Assembly: GCA_950295325.1 (NCBI GenBank)
Contig: OX485804.1
Location: forward strand, 26,848,001 to 26,908,000
Length of the DNA stretch: 60,000 bases
Direction of reading: 5' to 3'
Source: Polytrichum commune
Lineage: Eukaryota > Streptophyta > Polytrichopsida > Polytrichales > Polytrichaceae
Part shown: piece by piece, positions 34,738 through 45,206 of the stretch
Layout of the letters: every line of letters starts with the position of its first letter
Numbering within the stretch: position 1 is the first letter of the stretch
The notes under the pieces: model-generated
What the model was told of the DNA's origin: nothing
What the model saw: only the letters and a program-made list of their open reading frames with translations
Databases searched by the model: none
Position numbers and translations under genes: made by a program

Positions 34738-35552
34738 ATGAGGACATCAATCTCCTTTAGTGGGGGAGAGACGCTACTAGCACACTTAGCTTCGAGGTTA
34801 ATTGCTCCACAACATGAACTTGTTCTTTGGCTTGAGGGAATAAAGTCCAAACTTTAGTGGTGCAAAGAGAAAAGTATGAGATGAGGTCCTAGTCTTGTAC
34901 TTGTGTTTGGTTAATGGAAGAGGGGGAATAGACATGCCAAACTAGGTTGGGTAAGCCGAGTAATTGGGGGCCATGGCTTGGAGGGGCCTTGGATAAAACC
35001 AAGAAACTTCTTAGTTGTGGGCTTGTCCGGGCGGGGACAAGGTGATGGCGCGTGCTCATAAAAGTGCTACCCGCGAGCTAACGAGAGTTGGCGCATGGGA
35101 GTCATGAACCCATGTCTCGAAAGAGCAAAGTGGGAACCGAGTCGGGCGGGACTTGGCATCACCCCCGTGCGATCGAGGCGTGGCTTAACAATGGAAAGCC
35201 ATCTCGGAGTTGCAACCGAGACAACTTAGTGGAAGCGTTGAGGTCTCGCCTAGATGTGTCATGTTAGGCTAGTGGAGCCTAACGGGGGAGGCCCCAAAGG
35301 AGGGGCAACCCAAGTGAGTCCCAAAGTAGGTGGGTCTAGTATAGGTTAGGTCCTTGGATGAGAGATCCAAGGTCGCTAACGGACCACCTAGGAACGACAC
35401 CTTTGGGACCATGCCAAATTTGAAGATGCATTGTGGGGGTCGCGCCCTAAGGTAAACACAATGCCGCAGCATAGAGGATGGCAACTTGAGAATTGGTGTG
35501 CCGACTACGAGTATAGTCGATGAGGGCATCGACTCCGTTTGGTGGGGGTGAG

Positions 35553-36526
35553 TGTCGCGCACCTCTCCATGAGGAGTGCCCGAAGCACCATGGGCACAAG
35601 GGGGACCCCGGAGTGACACCCGGGACTTGTGGCGCCGTTGGTGAGAGGGCCCAAGTGATCCTAGTGTGGGTGAGGGCCCCGGGCGTTGGGAACGCCTCCC
35701 ACCCACGGAGACTAGGAGGCACAAGGGTAAGGCCATGAGCTATGCGTAGCTCATGGCGTGGTGATTCTAGAATGCTCAAGAACACCTCAATCGGAGGTGT
35801 GAGCTAGGAGTTATGGCCATTTGAGTGGGGCGCTGTCCCGGGACAGCGCCCTGGTACAGCAGTGCCTGGGAGTGATTCCCGGGACTGCCAAGGTTCAAAC
35901 AGGCATAACTTCCTCACGACTTGCCCAAATGGGGCAAGTGAGGAGTCCATCGGCATCTACGTGAAGCGTAGATGAAGATGGAGTGGTCAAGTGTTAGCAT
36001 CAGACATCATACAAGGAAGTTATGATGGTCTGAAGCTGTGGGGGGCTTCTAGGCCCAGCGGCTAAGGGGAAAATGTCCACTTGGCCCCAACTCTTGGTAG
36101 AGAGACAAGAGGTTGGTTGACGGTGGGGTAGGGGCCCCGCGTAGAGTCCTAGAGGCTTATATGGGTGAGGTGGTGTGGCCTCACCCACCCGAGGCCGAAC
36201 GGCACGGCCTCCATGGGCATTGGCCCATTGTGAGGACATAGTTGCCTAGTATGGTTCGGGTTGTTGTAGTGTTGCTCCGGCAACGCGATGATCAACATAG
36301 GATTGGACTTCCATGGATGGAAGTCCACATTGGGGAAATGGGTTACCGATTAAGGGGTGAGTCCCGAAAGCAAAGTAGGAGGGTTGGTTCCCTCCTATGA
36401 ACTATTGGTCCGGGGTAAGAGGAGCTATCCATTAGCATGGCGGAATGCGAAGGGTTAGCAACTCGTAACCTTTGCTAGAATTGAAAATTGGCAAGATTAT
36501 TAAGGGACCTAGCAAGGGTTGCGACA
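35553..36526 (+). repeat. 3' LTR of element D
   Basis: 974 bp, one visible difference from the 5' LTR. The purine-rich GGTGGGGGTGAG lies just before it. Confidence 0.95.
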
Positions 36527-36531
36527 TAAGC

Positions 36532-38175
36532 TCCCCAAAGACTTGGTGACAAGGCTAGTCCCACTCTTGGGATAGCCATTTCTTTCACAAGTCGGACAAC
36601 CATCGAGCTTCATGCTCCCATATGCAATGGCCATTTTTTTTTTACATCAACATCCGCCAATGATAAAGTCACTCGCCCCTGTATGCACCTCAAAAGGTAT
36701 GTCAAACTCCGCGAACTTGAGCACGGGCGGCGAAGAGAACTTCGTCTTAAGCTCTTCAAGGACCTGGTCGCACGGCTCATCCCACTCTTGGGATAGCCAT
36801 GTCTTGCACAAGCCGGGCAAGGTTTAACAACCATTGAGCTTATTGCTTTCATATGCAATGGTCCTCCATCTTGGATCAACATCCGCCAATGGCAAAGTGA
36901 CTTGCCCCCGTATGCACCTCAAAAGGTTAGGCAAACTCCGCAAGCTTGAGCACGGGCGGCAAAGACAACTTGCTCTTAAGCTCTCCAATGGCTTAGTGGC
37001 ACGGCTCATCCCACTCTTGGGATAGCCATTTCTTGCACAAGCCGGACAAGGTTCGACAACCATGGAGCTTAATGCTCTCATAAGCAATGGTCATCCATCT
37101 TGGATCAACATCCGCCAATAATAAAGTCCTTTGTCTCCATGTGCACCTCAAAATGCTTATGAAAACCCGGAAACTTAACCACATCTTGTGAAGGGAACTT
37201 GCTCTTGAGCTTCCCAAAGGCTTGGTGACAAGGCTCATCCCACTCTTGGGATAGCCATTTCCTCAATAAGTTGAGTAAGGCCTTAGCAACCTTAAAACAA
37301 ATCTAGAATGAAGTGGTGGTAGTAGTTGGCTAGGCCAACCAATGACCTAAGTTTTCTTCTTTTTTTGAATCAAGGGCCAATTCTCCTCTTGGATTGCCTT
37401 GAAATTCTTCATGTTTGTCCACCAACTTCCTTTGTAACCACATGCCTCAAGAACTCAATTTCTTCTTGAGCAAAGTTGCAATTCACTCCTTGGCGGTAAC
37501 ATTTTGAATAACACATTGGTGAATACATCCTTGTATCTCACCAACATCCCATAAGTATGGTTTGGGGGAGGCCCATCTTTCCTAGCCTCCCCATGAGTTC
37601 CTTGGAGTTGCTCCAATTGAACCACGACCATTATGTTTACCATTTTTCATTTGGTTCATTAAGACCAAATTCAACTTGGGTCCTCCTACCATAGGAGTCC
37701 TTGTCAATTTGTAGTTCAATTCTTTGCCATCATGGCATATCACAAATGCACCGCAAGCTCATCGGCTTGCACCTCACATCTTTCATGTGAGTTTCAAAGA
37801 AGGTGTCCTCCAAAGTGAGGGCACCTCATCCATTTTACATAGTGTAAAATGTCCACAAATTCCAATGTCCCACATTATAACGTCAAAGACATCGCCATTA
37901 CCTTATTTCATGGGGTTCACCCTTAGAGACCGCGCATTAATGAGCTTGCCCACTATACGCGTCGGCAAGCCCCAACACCTTATGAGGTTCGGCTCATCAA
38001 GGAGTATGTTGACTCTTTGTCAATCCATGAGACTTGGCCTCGGCCTAAGGCTACTAGCCTTGGCCACAAAGCCATCGTCCAACATGCCGTCCTCGGCAAC
38101 TTGGCTTGGCTTGGTCCGCAAACCCAACTTTAAACATTCCGTCCGCGGGACAAATTGGTTTGGTGCCACAAAACC
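36532..38175 (-). pseudogene. Element C RNase H units, RT remnant and protease region
   Basis: On the minus strand this continues element C after element D. There are four tandem units (GGGATAGCCAT words near 36570, 36795, 37020 and 37250; with the part at 29060-29162 at least five in total), the RT-end remnant (37260-37530) and a degraded protease region (37560-37960). The start of the 56-bp repeat region lies at 38030-38175, where element E is inserted. Confidence 0.7.
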
Positions 38176-38243
38176 TGTCGCAACCCTTGCTAGGAAATGA
38201 AAATTGGCAAGATGGTCAAGGGGGGCTAGCAAGGGTTGCGACA
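38176..38243 (+). repeat. Foldback 5' LTR remnant of element E
   Basis: TGTCGCAACCCTTGCTAG at the left is the exact reverse complement of the right end. The switch point is a GCTAG shared by both strands of the LTR. The structure forms an 18-bp stem with a loop of about 32 nt. Confidence 0.9.
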
Positions 38244-38245
38244 CT

Positions 38246-38257
38246 TGGTATCAGAGC
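38246..38257 (+). other. Primer-binding site of element E
   Basis: TGGTATCAGAGC, 2 nt after GCGACA. Confidence 0.92.
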
Positions 38258-38924
38258 AGGGTTCCAAGTTTTGAGCTCGCACTTTGAGGGAAACCTGGCT
38301 ATCAAAAATGCGGGTTATGATGGTGAGCCCGGGGTTTCCAAAAGGTTGTGAGGCTCAAATTGGAACAAGGATCATGTGCAAGTGGAATTTGACCATACCA
38401 TTGGTTATAATGACAATGGTGGGCATGAGGGTGGATTTGGTAAGGAAAATGGAGGAGTGCTTTGAAAAGGGCTCCCTCAAACCTCAAAAAAACATTTGGG
38501 GCCTAGAATACCGAATGCACCCAAAACCTTGGAGGGCATTAATGTTGGATTGAAATTCCAATTCGAAATGCTTGGAAGGTATTGATGTTGGAATGAATTT
38601 GGTGCTAATGAGGCACCCGGGGCCTCTTAAGGCCTATGTGCGCTATTCAAACGCACAAATGAAGGATACACCTAAAACGGACGAGCTTTCTAAGAAATGC
38701 ATCCTTTAGGTGGGGTTTTAAAAGTGGGTGGTGGATGCCTTGTTTAAGTCCCTAAGGCTTCTTGAGGACATGGTGGGGACCATCAAGTTTGCAAGAGCAT
38801 TGAAGCCGATGGTCCCAAAGAGAAGTTTGGCGGCGCATCACCACAAGTGGCTTTAGCCAAAGTAGGTCCCAAAGAAATGAGTGCAAATTGTTTGGTCCAT
38901 TTTACTTAGGCAAAACATGTTGGT

Positions 38925-39215
38925 GCCGCGGACGGAATGTTGAAAGGTGGCTTTATGCTTCCAAAGCAAATCATACTTGTGCCGTGGACGGAATGTTGGG
39001 AGGTGGGTTTGTCCTACCAAGGCAATTCATGTTCGTGCCGTGGACGGAGTGTGGGAAGGTGGCTTTGTGCTACCAAGGCAAAACATGTTTGTTTTGCGGA
39101 CAAACTATTAGAAATTGGTTTTGTGGCACCAAACCAATTTGTCCCGCGGACGAAATGTTTAAAGTTGGCTTTGCGGACCAAGCCAAGCCAAGTTGCCGAG
39201 GACCAAATGTAAGAC
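38925..39215 (+). repeat. 56-bp tandem repeats in element E
   Basis: GGACGGA words recur at about 38930, 38986, 39042 and 39098 (spacing 56), then about 39148 and a last degenerate unit near 39205. The period breaks the reading frame. Element A keeps about one unit and element D two or three. Confidence 0.75.
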
Positions 39216-39363
39216 GATGGCATTGTGGCCAAGGCTAGTAGCCTTAAGCCAAGGCCAACTATTTTATATCTTGAGGCTCAAATGAATGGGACAAACGTCT
39301 AATGGGTTGACAAAGAGGCAAGCCATGCCTTCTTGAGCCCAAAACTCATAAGGGAGTTGGGGC

Positions 39364-39753
39364 TTGCCGATTGGTAGAGCGGGCAAGCCCACCAAGGTGC
39401 GGTTTGGAAAGGGCAAACCGCATGAGACAAAGGAGGCCGCGATGCATGTAACCTTTCAATGTGGGACATTGGATTTTTGTCAAAATTTCACACCATGTGA
39501 AATAGATGAAATGCATGTCATTGTGAAGGCCGCCTTCTTTGAAACTCACATGATAGATGTGAGATGCAAGCCGGTGTGCTTGCGGTGCATTATGATGTGT
39601 CATAATGGCAAAGAATTGAAGTTCAAATTGATAAGGACTCCTATGGTAGGAGGATCTAAGTTGAATTTGGTTTTAATGGACCAAATGAAAAATAGAAAGC
39701 ATAATGGTCGTGGTTCAATTGGAGCAACTCCAAGGAACGTATGGGGAGGCTAG
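39364..39753 (+). pseudogene. Element E protease-region fragment
   Basis: A 129-codon open stretch as in the other copies, with no D-S/T-G triplet. The truncated RT follows at 39790-39920 (RYKDVFTNVLPKKLPPRSE joined to QREIEFLRYVVTKE), the clearest view of the deletion because no A-run disturbs the frame here. Confidence 0.5.
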
Positions 39754-40064
39754 GAAAGATGGGCCTCCCCCAAACAACATTGGTGTGATGTTGGTGAGAT
39801 ACAAGGATGTATTCACCAATGTGTTGCCCAAAAAGTTACCGCCAAGGAGTGAAAATAACTTTGTTCAACGAGAGATTGAGTTCTTAAGGTATGTGGTGAC
39901 AAAGGAAGTTGGTGGACGAACATGAAGAATGTCAAGGCAATCCAAAAGGATAATTGGCCCTTCATTCAAAAATGGCTTAGGTCATTTGTAGGCCTAGCCA
40001 ACTACTACCACCACTTCATTCGAGAGTTTTCTAAGGTTGCTAGGACCTTATTCAACTTATTGAG

Positions 40065-41275
40065 GAAAATGGCTATCCCAAGAGTGGGATGAGCTTTGTC
40101 ACCAACCCTTTGGGGAGCTCAAAAACAAGTTCTCTTCGCCGCCCGTGCTTAAGTTCGCGAACTTTGACAAACCTTTTGAGGTGCATACGGGGGCGAGTGA
40201 CTTTACCATTGGCGGATGTTGATCCATGATGGATGACCATTGCTTATGGGAGCATTAAGCTCCATGGTTGCCGAACCTTATGCGACTTGTGAAAGAAATG
40301 GCTATTCCAAGAGTGGGTTGAGCCGTGTCACCAAGCCTTTGGGAAGCTCAAGAGCAAGTTCCCTTCACAAGATGTGGTTAAGTTTCCGGGTTTTCATAAG
40401 CATTTTGAGGTGCACATGGAGGCGAGTGACTTTACCATTGGCGGATGTTGATCCAAGATGGATGCCCATTGCATATGGGAGTATTAAGCTTAAAGGTTGT
40501 CAAACCTTGTGCAACCTATGAAAGAAATGGCTATCTCAAGAGTGGGATGAGCCTTGCCCCAAAGTCTTTGGGGAGCTTAATACAAAATTGTCTTTGACGC
40601 CCGTGCTCAGGTTCGCGGAGCTTGACAAACCTTTTGAGGTGCATACGGGGCTGAATGACTTTGCCAATGGCGGATTGTTGATGTAAGATGGATGGCCATT
40701 GCATATGGGAGCATGAAGCTCGATGGTTGTCCGACTTGTGAAAGAAATGGCTATCCCAAGAGTGGGACTAACCTTGTCACCAAGTCTTTGGGGAGCTTAA
40801 GAGTAAGTTCTCTTTGCCGCCTGTGCTCAAGTTCGCGGAGCTTGACATACCTTTTGAGGTGCATACGGGGGTGAATGACTTTGCCAATGGCGGATTGTTA
40901 ATGTAAGATGGATGGCCTTTGCATATGGGGGCTTGAGGCTCGATGGTTGTCAAAGAAGACAACCAACTCATGACAAAGAACTTCTTTGCCGTAGTGCATT
41001 GCTTGAAGATGTGGCGACACTATTTGGGGTCGCACAAAGCAAAGGTCTACATGGACAATGTGTCCTAAAAGTATTTTAACATATACAAGCGCAAGTGAGC
41101 GCCAAGTCATTGCGGTGGCATGATAGTTTGGCGCTTATGAAGGTGGATTTGATCCACAAACCGGACCATGGAAATGTGGTGCCGGATGCGCTAAGTAGAC
41201 CGGATGAGTTCCAAGCAATGAGAACCATCCAAACCTTGTGGCTAATGTGTGCCGGCGAAGGAAACTTGTGATGCA
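40065..41275 (+). pseudogene. Element E RNase H region with four tandem units
   Basis: Unit starts are near 40071, 40298, 40528 and 40746. The second unit is of the PSQDVVKFPGFHKHFEVHMEAS type seen in element B, the others of the SSPPVLKF...VHTGAS type, so two unit lineages are mixed. The rest of RNase H follows to about 41270. Confidence 0.65.
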
Positions 41276-41343
41276 AGATACGGGAGGGGTAAATTAACTA
41301 CCCCAAAGCACAAAAGCTTTTAGGTGAGCTTCGCAAGAGCAAG

Positions 41344-42289
41344 GTGCTCAAAGAGGTTAAGTTGGTGGACGGATTGTTCAAGTGCAAGCAAAGTCGGGTG
41401 TATGTGCCTCAAGGCAAGTTGAGGCTATCGGTTTTGAAGGAAAAATGTGATAGTCCTATTGCCGGCCATAGAGGAGAAAGAAAAAACCGCCATAGAATGG
41501 TGTCATGGAGGTACCATTGGCGGTGCATAAAGGAGGATATAACCCACTTTGTGAAGGCGTGAATAAAGTGCCAAGTGAACCGAGCCTCTTACCAAAAGCA
41601 AGGCGGTTTCTTGCAACCGTTGCTTATCCCGTCGGCGCCATGGCATAGTATGTGCATGGACTTGATCACAAGTTTGCCGGAGTCACATGGGTATGATGCC
41701 ATCTTGTTGATGGTAGAGCGGTTTGCCAAGTTGGCACACATGGTGCTGATTGTGGGAACCGCCACCGCGTTGGAGACCGCATAGCCTTTTCTCAAAGGAT
41801 GGTTGAGGCACCACGGGTTGCCAAGAGTGATTGTGTGGGATCAAGATCCAAAGTTCACAAGTGCATTTCTCTAAGGAGGTCGCAATGAAACTAAGGTTTA
41901 GCACGGCCTTGCATTCCCAAATATTTGGGAAAACGGAGCGTGTGAATGGAGTCTTGAAGCAATACTTGAGGAACTTGGTGGGGGCGGACCAAGGAGATTG
42001 GGCGGACTATGTGGGTCGAGCGGAGTGTAATTGCAATGTAGCCACGCACTTGGCTACCAAGGGGTGGTCTTTGGTGGTGGCTTATGGAGTGGATGCGCTC
42101 CAACCTATTAACCTAGCTCTCGAGGGGGCACATTCAACACTAGAGTTCAACCAAGATGGTGAGGACTTGGCCAAGGATGGTAAACAAGTCTTGGAGATGA
42201 CCAAGTTGTTGGTGGAGAAAGCCCGAAGGTGCTACGGAGTGCAAATCAATGCCGGAAGACGCGAAGTGGAGTATGAGGTGGGCCAATAA
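41344..42289 (+). pseudogene. Element E integrase (broken)
   Basis: Zinc-finger region 41344-41562, core part 1 at 41575-41784, core part 2 at 41831-42289. A deletion of about 11 bp near 41865 follows the second Asp and shifts the frame. The shared TGA (about 41560) and TAG (about 41782) are present. Confidence 0.75.
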
Positions 42290-43565
42290 GGTGTTGTTGA
42301 ATGTGGACAACTTCACCTTGCCCAAAGGCCTTACTTCAAAAGTTCATGTCCAAAATTGGAACTTCGTTTTCCATTGTGCAACAAGTGTTCAAGGACATGT
42401 ATAAGTTGGAATTACCGCCGGACATCAAAGTGCATCCGACATTTCATGTCTCATTACGAAAGTCATTTTAGGACGACACCTTGTGGCCCGATCACAAGCA
42501 AGTGATTAGGCCACGTCCCGACCTTGTGGAGGTCACTTGGAACATGAGGTAGGAGGGCATCCTCAAGTGTAGGAAGCCCAAGTGAAAATGAAAGAAAATG
42601 TAACAAGGAGTACTTGGTGAAATGGTGAGGATACCATGAGAAAGAAGCCGTTTGGGTGGCGGCAAGAGACATGATGAACGCCAAGGAATTGGTAAAGCAC
42701 TTTGAAGAAACTAAGGCTAAGGATTCCAATAAAATGAAGCGTAGGCATTGATGAGGACATCAATCTCCTTTAGTGGGGGAGAGACGCTAGTAGCACACTT
42801 AGCTTCGAGGCTAATTACTCCACAACATGTACTTGTTCTTTGGCTTGAGGGAATAAAGTCCAAACTTTAGTGGTGCAAAGAGAAAAGTATGAGATAAGGT
42901 CCTAGTCTTGTACTTGTGCTTGGTTAGTGGAAGAGGGGGAATAGATATGCCAAACTAGGTTGGATAAGCCGAGTAATTGGGGGCCATGGCTTGGAGGGGC
43001 CTTGGATAAAACCAAGAAACTTCTTAGTTGTGGGCTTGTCCGGGCGGGGACAAGGTGATGGCGCGTGCTCATAAAAGTGCTACCCGCGAGCTAACGAGAG
43101 TTGGCGCATGGGAGTCATGAACCCATGTCTCGAAAGAGCAAAGTGGGAACCGAGTCGGGCGGGACTTGGCATCACCCCCGTGCGATCGAGGCGTGGCTTA
43201 ACAATGGAAAGCCATCTCGGAGTTGCAACCGAGACAACTTAGTGGAAGCGTTGAGGTCTCGCCTAGATGTGTCACGTTAGGCTAGTGGAGCCTAACGGGG
43301 GAGGCCCCAAAGGAGGGGCAACCCAAGTGAGTCCCAAAGCAGGTGGGTCTAGTGTAGGTTAGGTCCTTGGAGGAGAGATCCAAGGTCGCTAACGGACCAC
43401 CTAGGAACGACACCTTTCGGACCATGCCAAATTTGAAGATGCATTGTGGGGGTCGCGCCCTAAGGTAAACACAATGCCGCAGCATAGAGGATGGCAACTT
43501 GAGAATTGGTGTGCCGACTACGAGTATAGTCGATGAGGGCATCGACTCCGTTTGGTGGGGGTGAG

Positions 43566-44540
43566 TGTCGCGCACCTCTCCATGAGGAGTGCCCGAAACA
43601 CCATGGGCACAAGGGGGACCCCGGAGTGACACCCGGGACTTGTGGCGCCGTTGGTGAGAGGGCCCAAGTGATCCTAGTGTGGGTGAGGGCCCCGGGCGTT
43701 GGGAACGCCTCCCACCCACGAAGACTAGGAGGCACAAGGGTAAGGCCATGAGCTATGCGTAGCTCATGGCGTGGTGATTCTAGAAAGCTCAAGAACACCT
43801 CAATCGGAGGTGTGAGCTAGGAGTTATGGCCATTTGAGTGGGGCGCTGTCCCGGGACAGCGCCCTGGTACAGCAGTGCCTGGGAGTGATTCCCGGGACTG
43901 CCAAGGTTCAAACACGCATAACTTCCTCAAGACTTTCCCGAATGGGGCAAGTGAGGAGTCCATCGGCATCTACGTGAAGCGTAGATGAGGATGGAGTGGT
44001 TGGTTGTTATGATCAGACATCATACAAGGAAGTTATGATGGTCTGAAGCTGCTGGGGGGGTTCTAGGCCCAGCAGCTAAGGGAAAATGTCCACTTGGCCC
44101 CAACTCTTGGTAGAGAGACAAGAGGTTGGTTGGCGGTGGGGTAGGGGCTCCGTGTAGAGTCCTAGAGGCTTATATGGGTGAGGTGGTGTGGCCTCACCCA
44201 CCCGAGGCCGAACGGCAAGGCCTCCATGGGCTTTGGCCTATTGTGAGGCCATAGTTGCCTAGTATGGTTCGGGTTGTTGTAGTGTTGCTCCGGCAACGCG
44301 ATGATCAACATAGGATTGGACTTCCATGGATGGAAGTCCACATTGGGGAAATGGGTTACCGATTAAGGGGTGAGTCCCGAAAGCAAAGTAGGAGGGTTGG
44401 TTCCCTCCTATGAACTATTGGTCCGGGGTAAGAGGAGCTATCCATTAGCATGGCGGAATGCGAATGGTTAGCGCTCGTAACCTTTGCTAGGAAATGAAAA
44501 TTGGCAAGATGGTCAAGGGGGGCTAGCAAGGGTTGCGACA
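43566..44540 (+). repeat. 3' LTR of element E
   Basis: 975 bp, TGTCGCGCACC...GCGACA, followed by the duplication AAACC. Confidence 0.93.
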
Positions 44541-44545
44541 AAACC

Positions 44546-45201
44546 AATTTCTAATAGTTTGTCCGCGGAACAAACATGTTTTCCCTTGATAGCACAAAGC
44601 CACCTTCCCACACTCCGTCTGCGGCACGAACATGAATTGCCTTGGTAGGACAAACCCACCTCCCAACATTCCGTCCGCGGCATGAGTATGATTTGCCTTG
44701 GAAGCATAAAGCCACATTTCAACATTCCGTTAGCGGCACCAACATGTTTTGCCTAAGTAAAATGGACCAAACAATTTGCACTCATTTCTTTGGGACCTAT
44801 TTTGGCTAAAGCCACTTGTGGTGATGCGCCGCCAAACTTTTCTTCGGGACCATCGGATTCAATGATCTTGCAAACTTGATGGTCCCCACCATGTCCTCAA
44901 GAAGGCTTGGGGACTTAAACAAGGCATCCACCACCCGCTTTTAAAACCCCACCTAAAACGATGCATTTCTTAAAAAGCTCGTCCGTTTTAGGTGTATCCT
45001 TCATTTGTGCGTTTGAATAGCGCACATAGGCCTTAAGAGGCCCCGGGTGCCTCATTAGCACCAAGTTCATTTCAACATCCGAACCTTCGAAGCATCTCGA
45101 ATTGAAATTTCAATCCAACATTAATACCCTCCAAGGTTTTGGGTGCATTCGGTATTCTAGGCCCCAAATACTATTTGACGTTTGCGGGAGCCCTTTCAAA
45201 G
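44546..45201 (-). other. Element C gag region with 56-bp repeats
   Basis: Continuation of element C on the minus strand: the remaining 56-bp units (44546-44760), then the region equivalent to 25450-25900 of element B. It breaks at 45206 where the next guest begins. Confidence 0.7.
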
Positions 45202-45206
45202 GACAC

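Larger units (their letters stand above)
29163..36526 (+). mobile_element. Element D: very young defective LTR retrotransposon (TSD TAAGC)
   Basis: 7364 bp, with 974-bp LTRs at 29163-30136 and 35553-36526 that differ by eye at only one position (CCCGTGACTG versus CCCGGGACTG). The duplication TAAGC is at 29158-29162 and 36527-36531. Order: primer-binding site, gag remnant, a few 56-bp units, protease-region fragment, truncated RT, five RNase H-junction units, integrase, chromodomain-like end, 3' non-coding region. It is the youngest complete insertion here, although it cannot encode a reverse transcriptase. Confidence 0.95.
38176..44540 (+). mobile_element. Element E: LTR retrotransposon with a 68-bp foldback in place of its 5' LTR (TSD AAACC)
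   Basis: AAACC flanks it at 38171-38175 and 44541-44545, and the 3' LTR (43566-44540) is complete. The 5' end is only 68 bp. It starts with the reverse complement of the last 18 bp of the LTR and then runs directly into the last 50 bp of the LTR, followed by a normal primer-binding site. Internal order is as in element D, with four RNase H-junction units. Confidence 0.9.

Noticed and set aside
38176-38243. An independent MITE or foldback transposon
   Set aside because: It abuts a normal primer-binding site, its right 50 bp are LTR sequence, and the AAACC duplication pairs with the far end of element E, so it is that element's altered 5' LTR.
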